NCBI RefSeq assembly: GCF_949628265.1 | Contig: NC_088788.1 | Coordinates: 16,306,001 to 16,370,000, forward strand | Source: Cloeon dipterum | Taxonomy: Eukaryota; Arthropoda; Insecta; Ephemeroptera; Baetidae | Reading direction: 5' to 3' | DNA: 64,000 bases | Shown: positions 59,801 to 64,000 of the stretch, in pieces | Numbering within the stretch: the first letter of the stretch is position 1 | How the letters are laid out: each line of letters starts with the position of its first letter | Program-made: the position numbers and the translations under genes | The notes under the pieces: model-generated | The model's input: only the letters and a program-made list of their open reading frames with translations | Database searches by the model: none | Told to the model about the DNA's origin: nothing

Positions 59801-61772
59801 CTCGTCAGCCGCCTGTATGGCCGTCGGCTGCGTCGTCGACCTGGCCACCAAGTCGGCCAGCGGCGAAATCAAGAACGGATTCGCCGTCGTCCGGCCGCCG
59901 GGACACCACGCCGAGCCCTCGCAGGCCATGGGCTTCTGCTTCTTCAATTCAATCGCCATCGCGGCCAGACAACTCCAGCAGCGCTTTGACATGGAGAGAA
60001 TACTGATTTTGGACTGGGTACGCATCCTTGAATATTAAATAAATTAATTTAGTAATTTTAGAGTTACAAAATGGTGCTGAAAGAAAGCCAAGCTAATAAC
60101 TATAATAACCATGGGTTAAATTTCTGTGCAGGATGTGCACCACGGCAATGGAACCCAGCAAATCTTCTACAATGACCCGCACGTTCTGTACCTGTCTATC
60201 CACCGTCACGATGACGGCAACTTTTTCCCCGGCACTGGAGGGCCGAGCGAGTGCGGCATCGACGACGGCATGGGTTTCAACGTGAACGTCGCGTGGTCCG
60301 GGGGCCTGAATCCACCGATGAGCGACGCAGAGTACCTGGCCGCCTTCAGAACCATCGTGATGCCCATCGCCAAGGACTTTGATCCTGAAATCGTGCTTGT
60401 GTCAGCTGGTTTTGACGCTTGCAACGGACACGCGGCCCCCCTTGGCGGCTACAAAGTGTCGGCCGCCTGCTTTGGCTACATGACCCATCAACTCCTCCAG
60501 TTGGCTGGAGGAAAGGTACGTTACTTTTTGAGGGACTGTATTTTTGTTATTGCAAAATGACAAAAATTGTATTCGATTTTGATTTGCCTTCGGCAGTCTG
60601 ACTCGCTATACTTCTTGCTGCTCTGCACCTTTGCAGCATGCGTAAAATGAATTTCACAAGACTATGATATATAGCAGTGTCCAGCGTTTCAATGAAAGAG
60701 AAGGCCTGTGTGCCCATGTTAATTGTTCGCAATATTATTGAGATGCAAGTTTTTGCGAGTTTTTCTCGCTATCCCACCTCAAAAGAGATTAATTTACAAA
60801 ATGAAATTAATAATAAATAAATAAATAAACTCCAGAAGATAATTGTTTAAATTTAAGGTTGGGAGTTAATTAATTGAGTATTTTTCCGGTTCACTCTTGA
60901 TTTAATTCTGAATGTCAAAAGCAGTTTTGAAGGCAATTATTTTTCAGAAATTTGCCGTTCAACCCTCTTTAAATTACTTTTATTAATGAATTTTTGCTTC
61001 CGAAAAAAATAAAATATATTTCTGTTTTTCAGGTGATTTTGGCGCTTGAGGGTGGCTACGATCTTCCCTCGATTTGCGACGCTGCTCAAGAATGTGTGAA
61101 GGCACTAATAGGCGAGGAGACTAGTCCGATGAGCGAAGAGGAGTTGTGCAGACCGCCCAACAAGAACGCCATCGAAACCCTGCAGAAGACCATTGCAATT
61201 CAGGTTCGTGCGCGTCTGCAGCTCCTCCATTTGCGTGAATTTCATCTTGAAACATGTCCATGCAGAACCCCCACTGGCCGTGCATCAAGAAATACGCTCA
61301 CACTGTGTCATGGTCAGCCATCGAAGCCAGCCAGAAGGAGAGGGACGAATCAGAGACTGTCACGGCAATGGCGAGCCTTTCCATGAAACAGCACAGTGCA
61401 AGCACAATACAGTAAGAATTATTACTATCGCTAAGTGAGTCGTGGGAACGGTGGGAGGCCAAAGAATTTGAAGTTCTGGCGTAACTTGAGATCAGGGTGG
61501 TGTACCCTGAGGAAGGTTGTGAGAAAATATCATTAAAAATCGACAACTTTTGGTGGAAATATCCGATTTTAACCAGACCACCCTACACTGGCTTGTCAAT
61601 AAAATGAATAAGAAAATTTTTTAAAGAAAATTGACTTATTTTGTCAAACTATATCACCAGAAATTTGTTTTTTCTTACATTTGGGTGGACTTTGTGTTGC
61701 AGAATCGCATCGCCTCCAGAGAGACGTTGCACTCCGATGGAAGAGCCGATGGATCAAGATGAAGCCAAGTGA
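12828..61772 (+). CDS. HDAC4: Class IIa histone deacetylase (HDAC4/5/7/9 family)
   Basis: A chromatin-regulating deacetylase and MEF2 co-repressor that shuttles between nucleus and cytoplasm. Coding exons: 12828-13032 (or alternative first exon 33653-33701), 41911-41988, 46368-46522, 49697-49804, 49996-50127, 50999-51141, 55020-55147, 55298-55408, 55546-55649, 56123-56396, 56451-56581, 57399-57680, 57765-57812, 57895-58030, 58484-58857, 59694-60017, 60132-60515, 61033-61203, 61266-61411, 61703-61772. All junctions keep phase; the product is about 1167 residues (distal start). Visible elements: Gln-rich coiled coil (about 130-210), MEF2-binding helix ([16 protein letters not shown], about 216-231), 14-3-3 motifs at about Ser318, Ser541 and Ser698, a VIDLT motif at about 634-638, and the deacetylase domain from about 720 to 1090. 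The gene spans 49 kb because of three very long 5' introns, one hosting another gene. Confidence 0.95.
23744..23825. repeat. GA dinucleotide microsatellite, about 41 units
   Basis: An uninterrupted (GA)n run of about 82 bp. Such polypurine runs are known binding substrates for GAGA-factor-type proteins in insects and are prone to length change. An exact MEF2 motif CTAAAAATAG starts six bases past its end, at 23832. The open frames through it encode only alternating Arg-Glu or Ser-Leu and are artefacts of the repeat. Confidence 0.95.
30133..30555. repeat. Diverged direct repeat, two copies
   Basis: Segments at about 30133-30243 and 30447-30555 align in the same orientation with roughly 70% identity by eye. 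Shared landmarks in order are GGGG-GTTGAA-GATTAT, TCTAGGGGA-GGT, GTC(C/T)AACGGT, AA(A/C)CTGAC and CTGAGATT(C/T)GGT. No open frame is conserved. It may be a decayed tandem duplication or two fragments of one mobile element. Confidence 0.5.
32676..32921. repeat. Large imperfect inverted repeat (hairpin) upstream of HDAC4 exon 1B
   Basis: Arms at about 32676-32750 and 32844-32921 are reverse complements with scattered mismatches over about 75 bp. Matching blocks include GGGCTCTG(C/T)ATTGGTT and AAGTCGAGAGCTTTC. The loop is about 93 bp. An RNA through this region would fold into a long imperfect stem. It contains no open frame of note. Confidence 0.7.
33407..33468 (-). promoter_or_regulatory. Three CCAAT boxes upstream of HDAC4 exon 1B
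   Basis: ATTGG (CCAAT on the minus strand) occurs at 33407, 33440 and 33464, each inside a GATTGGC context. Spacings are 33 and 24 bp. Relative to the proposed initiator at 33557 they lie at about -150, -117 and -93. This placement and multiplicity are typical of NF-Y-driven promoters. Confidence 0.55.
33555..33589 (+). promoter_or_regulatory. Initiator plus DPE-like core promoter of HDAC4 exon 1B
   Basis: GCAGTC at 33555-33560 resembles an initiator, with A+1 at 33557. At exactly +28 to +32 the sequence GGTTT fits four of the five positions of the DPE consensus RGWYV, and it lies within TCGGTTTG. No TATA box is present. The ATG is 96 bp downstream. Confidence 0.4.
33653..33701 (+). CDS. HDAC4: HDAC4 proximal alternative first coding exon
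   Basis: The ATG at 33653 opens 16 codons ([16 protein letters not shown]) plus one base, then a strong GTGAGT donor. The phase is identical to that of the distal first exon, so splicing to 41911 again creates Glu and continues [17 protein letters not shown]. The basic, Tyr/His-containing start differs completely from the Pro/Ser-rich distal start. A CG-rich promoter block with CCAAT boxes and an Inr/DPE pair lies directly upstream. This form would be about 1115 residues. Confidence 0.7.
34452..37658 (-). CDS. Secreted zinc metallocarboxypeptidase, carboxypeptidase B-like (M14A)
   Basis: Six coding exons on the minus strand are 37658-37359, 36399-36297, 36242-36093, 35744-35497, 35445-35148 and 34633-34452, in phase, giving about 426 residues, the normal length of a pro-carboxypeptidase. 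A signal peptide ([18 protein letters not shown]) and an activation propeptide (to about residue 115) precede the peptidase domain. Zinc ligands are His187 and Glu190 (GIHAREW) and His311 (LTLHSYGQ). Substrate-binding residues are seen in DRLWRKTRS and DANRNFD, the phenolic Tyr363 and the catalytic Glu386 ([11 protein letters not shown]). The S1' position equivalent to bovine residue 255 is Asp370 (GGSDDW), as in carboxypeptidase B, predicting cleavage of C-terminal Lys or Arg. The donor after exon 4 (GTTTGG) is weak. A TATA box at 37705-37699 makes the ATG at 37658 the start. The gene is probably expressed in gut. Confidence 0.93.
37668..37705 (-). promoter_or_regulatory. TATA box and initiator of the carboxypeptidase gene
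   Basis: TATAAAT reads on the minus strand from 37705 to 37699. An initiator-like CACATTC follows with its A at 37671, about 34 bp downstream of the first T of the box. The ATG at 37658 is then only about 13 bases into the transcript. A further in-frame ATG at 37700 overlaps the TATA box and is therefore not used. Confidence 0.55.
38274..38653. mobile_element. MITE-like element with CAGGGTTCCGAA termini
   Basis: About 380 bp bounded by inverted termini CAGGGTTCCGAA at 38274 and its reverse complement ending at 38653. The subterminal parts also mirror each other: ACCCGGGTTTTATTGGG at the left and a matching arrangement of CCCGGGTTTTT and CCAATAAAACCCA at the right. The interior is packed with AACCCA-type repeats and has no gene. 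The terminal CAGGG is typical of hAT-family non-autonomous elements, but the flanking 8 bp (GACAATAA and GGTCTCGC) do not form a target-site duplication. Confidence 0.55.
38656..38700. repeat. Short dispersed repeat, copy 1 (partner at 44665-44710)
   Basis: The core ATTA(A/G)CATGCAAACTT(C/T)G, continuing as (G/A)AGCCGAT(C/T)TT, occurs here and again at about 44665-44710 in the same orientation. This copy abuts the right terminus of the MITE-like element. Confidence 0.5.
41911..41988 (+). CDS. HDAC4: HDAC4 first common exon
   Basis: A TGTGTTACAG acceptor and a GTAAGC donor flank 78 bp. Entered in phase 1, it encodes [20 protein letters not shown] and RHSRK, a Ser/Pro-rich segment. It is the joining point for both alternative first exons. 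The other frames through this exon do not continue into the next exon. Confidence 0.8.
41989..46367 (+). other. HDAC4 intron (4.4 kb)
   Basis: Mostly AT-rich with CG-richer blocks near 42900-43230 and 44880-45240. The second copy of a short dispersed repeat lies at 44665-44710. No coding gene or RNA gene is recognised. Confidence 0.6.
46368..50127 (+). CDS. HDAC4: HDAC4 N-terminal regulatory exons (Gln-rich coiled coil)
   Basis: Exons 46368-46522, 49697-49804 and 49996-50127. The first begins [16 protein letters not shown]; its ATG at 46370 could serve as an internal start for transcripts with non-coding first exons. The next two encode a long Gln/Glu-rich amphipathic helix ([20 protein letters not shown], then [20 protein letters not shown]), matching the oligomerising Gln-rich domain of vertebrate HDAC4. 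The last ends with SSEVKQKLQ, the first half of the MEF2-binding helix. The acceptor at 49696 lacks a good pyrimidine tract. The intron 46523-49696 holds CG-richer blocks near 46890-47330, 47780-48100 and 49080-49350 and no gene. Confidence 0.85.
50999..55147 (+). CDS. HDAC4: HDAC4 exons completing the MEF2-binding helix and first 14-3-3 region
   Basis: Exons 50999-51141 and 55020-55147. The first begins [11 protein letters not shown], completing the helix that docks on MEF2; vertebrate proteins have Glu where this one has the Gly created at the junction. It continues into an Ala/Ser/Asn-rich disordered stretch. The second is Pro-rich and ends [11 protein letters not shown], leading into the 14-3-3 motif RRTASEP. 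The intron between them (51142-55019) has CG-richer blocks near 51160-51600 and 52550-53050 and AT-rich DNA, no gene. The intron 50128-50998 shows nothing notable. Confidence 0.85.
55298..56581 (+). CDS. HDAC4: HDAC4 central exons (first 14-3-3 site, basic NLS-like region, linker)
   Basis: Exons 55298-55408, 55546-55649, 56123-56396 and 56451-56581. The first encodes [20 protein letters not shown] followed by [13 protein letters not shown], corresponding to the Ser246 14-3-3 site and the bipartite basic nuclear localisation region of human HDAC4. The following exons are Ser/Pro-rich linker with ALANSQGS-like disordered sequence, a conserved [13 protein letters not shown] segment, and [20 protein letters not shown], a second short Gln-rich helix. 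Frame is kept across all junctions. Confidence 0.85.
57399..58030 (+). CDS. HDAC4: HDAC4 exons with second 14-3-3 site, micro-exon and VIDLT motif
   Basis: Exons 57399-57680, 57765-57812 and 57895-58030. The first carries [18 protein letters not shown], the counterpart of the human Ser467 site, then another Gln-rich helix. The second is a 48-bp exon (16 codons, [10 protein letters not shown] at its end) that can be skipped without changing frame. The third begins [20 protein letters not shown], a hydrophobic core after a Ser/Asp tract and before acidic residues, which is the layout of a SUMO-interaction motif. Confidence 0.8.
58484..61772 (+). CDS. HDAC4: HDAC4 catalytic deacetylase domain and C-terminus
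   Basis: Exons 58484-58857, 59694-60017, 60132-60515, 61033-61203, 61266-61411 and 61703-61772. The third 14-3-3 motif is [10 protein letters not shown]. The class IIa structural-zinc subdomain is present ([15 protein letters not shown] and LPCGG). Catalytic residues are seen in PGHHAE (tandem His), DWDVHHGNG (zinc Asp and His, across an exon junction) and [10 protein letters not shown] (zinc Asp). The transition-state residue is Tyr in LEGGYDL (codon at 61057-61059), where vertebrate class IIa proteins have His. After the domain, VTAMASLSM resembles the nuclear export signal of HDAC4; the protein ends [12 protein letters not shown]. Introns 58858-59693 and 60516-61032 show nothing notable. 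Confidence 0.95.
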
Positions 61773-64000
61773 AAAACAAATGTTAAGGTGTCTTCAGCAC
61801 TGCTTGATCTCAGTCAACGCTAGGCTGTAAGCCAACCACGCAGCCTGTTTGTAAAATGATTATTTTTCCAGCCAATGCAAGAGAGGCCGAGCCTAATTAT
61901 CACACAAACTGTCATCCGCAAGTGGTAGAATCAAACTAATCAATGAAAAGCTGACAATAGCCAGCGGTGTGTGTATACTTGACGTAAGAAAATTATTTTC
62001 ACTTGATGAGATCAGTCAAGTCCGTCATCTCTTTTGTTAAATAAATTCAAAATTCCGCATTCACTCGTAGAGAGGCAACTACAATAAAAAATTTAAAAAA
62101 AACGTCTACTGCAAGTTCAAAACAGAAAGTTTAGTCTTTGAAAATTTACCAAAGTCATATATAGCTCAACGCGAGAGTTAAGTTTTGATTTAATCACAAT
62201 CAATTGATGGTGTACGCCATACTCGGCTTTAAATTTTATTACATTTTATATTAAGGGTAAAATGTACAGTTGTGCTTAATGTAAGGTGTAATTTTAAATC
62301 GATTGCGATTTTTATCAAAGTGCAGGCCACTTAAAACCGAGAGTATATTATAGTTAAATATATATTTTATTTTATTAAGGTTTGTTTGAAAAATGACCAA
62401 TTTGCTAGCAGATCAAATTTTACAGACACGGCTTCACTTTTTCTATGAGTTGCCCTCTAGCTGTTTCTGGTTGCCAAACATAGTGTGAGCTGCTCAATTC
62501 ATTTCATTCCATTACAAACTTTTTCGTGGAATTTGCAACTCTTTCATCTCCCGGAATCTACTAACAAGAAAAATGTGTGCTTTAATTGTTTTAAGTTACT
62601 GGTGCATTCAAGAAAATGATGTATAACATTGATTTTCCAGTGGCTAAAATTGTCTGCGGTATGTAATAATTGTGACACTTCTTGTTCATGAAGCTGTAAG
62701 TGTGATATTTATATCTATCAAAATTGATTTGAAGCCAGAGCCTAAAAGTCGACATTGCATTGAGCTCACTTGAAAAGTGCAACAGAAATGGAGGAAATTA
62801 TAAATTAACACGTACTACACACACAAAACATTTTAAGTGTTTTTCAAAGAGTACACATATATAAAATATACATACAAAATGCATTGTGTTATTGATCTGT
62901 GGCATATATTATATTATATATGTATAAGGCAAAAAGAGGTCGCGCGCGTTACAGCAAAATTGGTAAAATATATTTGTACTATGAATGTGATATGATGCAC
63001 AGAACCTGCATTTATTTTTATGTACGGCATTTGGAAAAAAGTGTTGCAGATGTTTATAGGATTCAGACTTTTAATAGTTTCCAAAGAGAGAAAACTCACA
63101 AGGAGAGCGCATCTATTATTCCGAAAAAAATAACCTTTTTTTTCTTTCTGCCATACCCAATAAGAATTTGAAATTAGATGAAAATTTGTCTATGAGGAAT
63201 ATTATCTGTTCTTTGCGGTTTTCAAATACAAATCTCAAATTTTGGAGAATTCATACGGCTGTAAAAAAGTAGTGGAGTAGTAAGATAAAAATCTTAATTA
63301 AAAAATAATAATAATATGCTTGACATTATTATTCATTGACTATAAATGCTTGAGAAATGTTTTGGAAAATTCGGAAAGCCGATGAAATTTGAAAATTTTA
63401 ACCTGCTCCGTATTTACCAGCAAGAAAAAAATGAAAATGCTTAAAACAAAACTACATTTTATAAAAATAATTTAAAGAAATACAAAACTCTACCAAAAGC
63501 TGTTACATTTCTGCTCTTGAAGTTCGCAGGGCACGTTCCTGTTGGAAAAATTGCAAAGATTTCCTAAATTATGAATGAAATTTAACAACTTTTCATTAAA
63601 TGGTAGTTTGAATTTTTTTACAATTTCGACTTTGAAATTTCAGAAACGGTGGATTTAGTGAACCATAAATAACGGGATGGTGAATCCTCTTCTTTTATTA
63701 AATGGTAGCGAAAACACGATAATTTTCGGATGAAAAATTGCGCTCACCATGTGGGTAGTTAAGTTATTTACTTAATTTGTCACTACATCAATCACTAAAT
63801 ACACACTGTTTTCCTTTCGTCATTTTTATTGTTTGTGTTTCTATGGTTTGCGGAAAATTGTCAAAATTTTGATTTCTATTTTCTTTACTTGAACGTAAAT
63901 TGTTGATTACATATGTATGTTGAATATTATATACCGAAAACTACGACTCTATAGCGAATTAGAGGAGGAAAATTTGGTTTACATGTATATCTAATTAATT
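61773..64000 (+). other. HDAC4 3' UTR and downstream intergenic DNA
   Basis: The stop codon ends at 61772. AATAAA poly(A) signals lie at 62040-62045 and 62083-62088, giving a 3' UTR of about 300-340 bases if used. The rest is AT-rich with short frames (for example 62899-63171) of no recognisable family and no splice support. I see no gene here. Confidence 0.55.

Noticed and set aside
1..64000. A novel defence, toxin or secondary-metabolite system
   Set aside because: The recognised genes are housekeeping, trafficking, chromatin and digestive genes of an animal. I saw no gene cluster suggesting such a system; the interest here lies in gene architecture and regulation.

Overview
The window is genomic DNA from an animal, most likely an insect or other arthropod. 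It is roughly 60% A+T, the genes are split by GT-AG introns, coding exons are richer in G+C than the introns, and there are arthropod-style core promoters (TCAGT-type initiators, a DPE-like element, a TATA box). I could not assign a species. All gene models were built by hand from splice sites and reading-frame phase; every exon length given closes in phase.

The left end (1-9.1 kb) is compact and gene-dense: a partial unrecognised gene (minus) leaving the window; RpS21 (plus); a selenocysteine lyase gene (minus) tail-to-tail with RpS21; a small OB-fold protein that is probably RPA3 (plus), head-to-head with the lyase; and a sorting nexin of the SNX19 type (minus), tail-to-tail with RPA3. In both convergent pairs the poly(A) signals of the two strands lie within about 40 bp of each other.

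From about 12.8 kb to 61.8 kb the window is dominated by one very large gene on the plus strand, a class IIa histone deacetylase (HDAC4/5/7/9 family). It has two alternative first coding exons (12828-13032 and 33653-33701), both ending in phase 1 and both able to splice to the same exon at 41911, followed by 18 further exons. The conceptual protein is about 1167 residues from the distal start or 1115 from the proximal one. It carries a Gln-rich coiled coil, a MEF2-binding helix, three 14-3-3 phosphorylation motifs, a SUMO-interaction-like motif and a complete deacetylase domain that keeps the catalytic tyrosine vertebrate class IIa enzymes have lost. A complete carboxypeptidase B-like digestive-type protease gene (minus, six exons, 34452-37658) is nested inside an HDAC4 intron.

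The most interesting regulatory signal is a set of exact MEF2 recognition sites of the form CTAAAAATAG spread through the 5' half of the HDAC4 locus, two of them in the 350 bp upstream of the distal start site. HDAC4 proteins repress MEF2, so this suggests feedback. The introns also hold foldback (inverted-repeat) sequences, one MITE-like element, a long GA microsatellite and several short dispersed repeats. The last 2.2 kb is 3' UTR and intergenic DNA without recognisable genes. I saw no tRNA, rRNA or CRISPR features.
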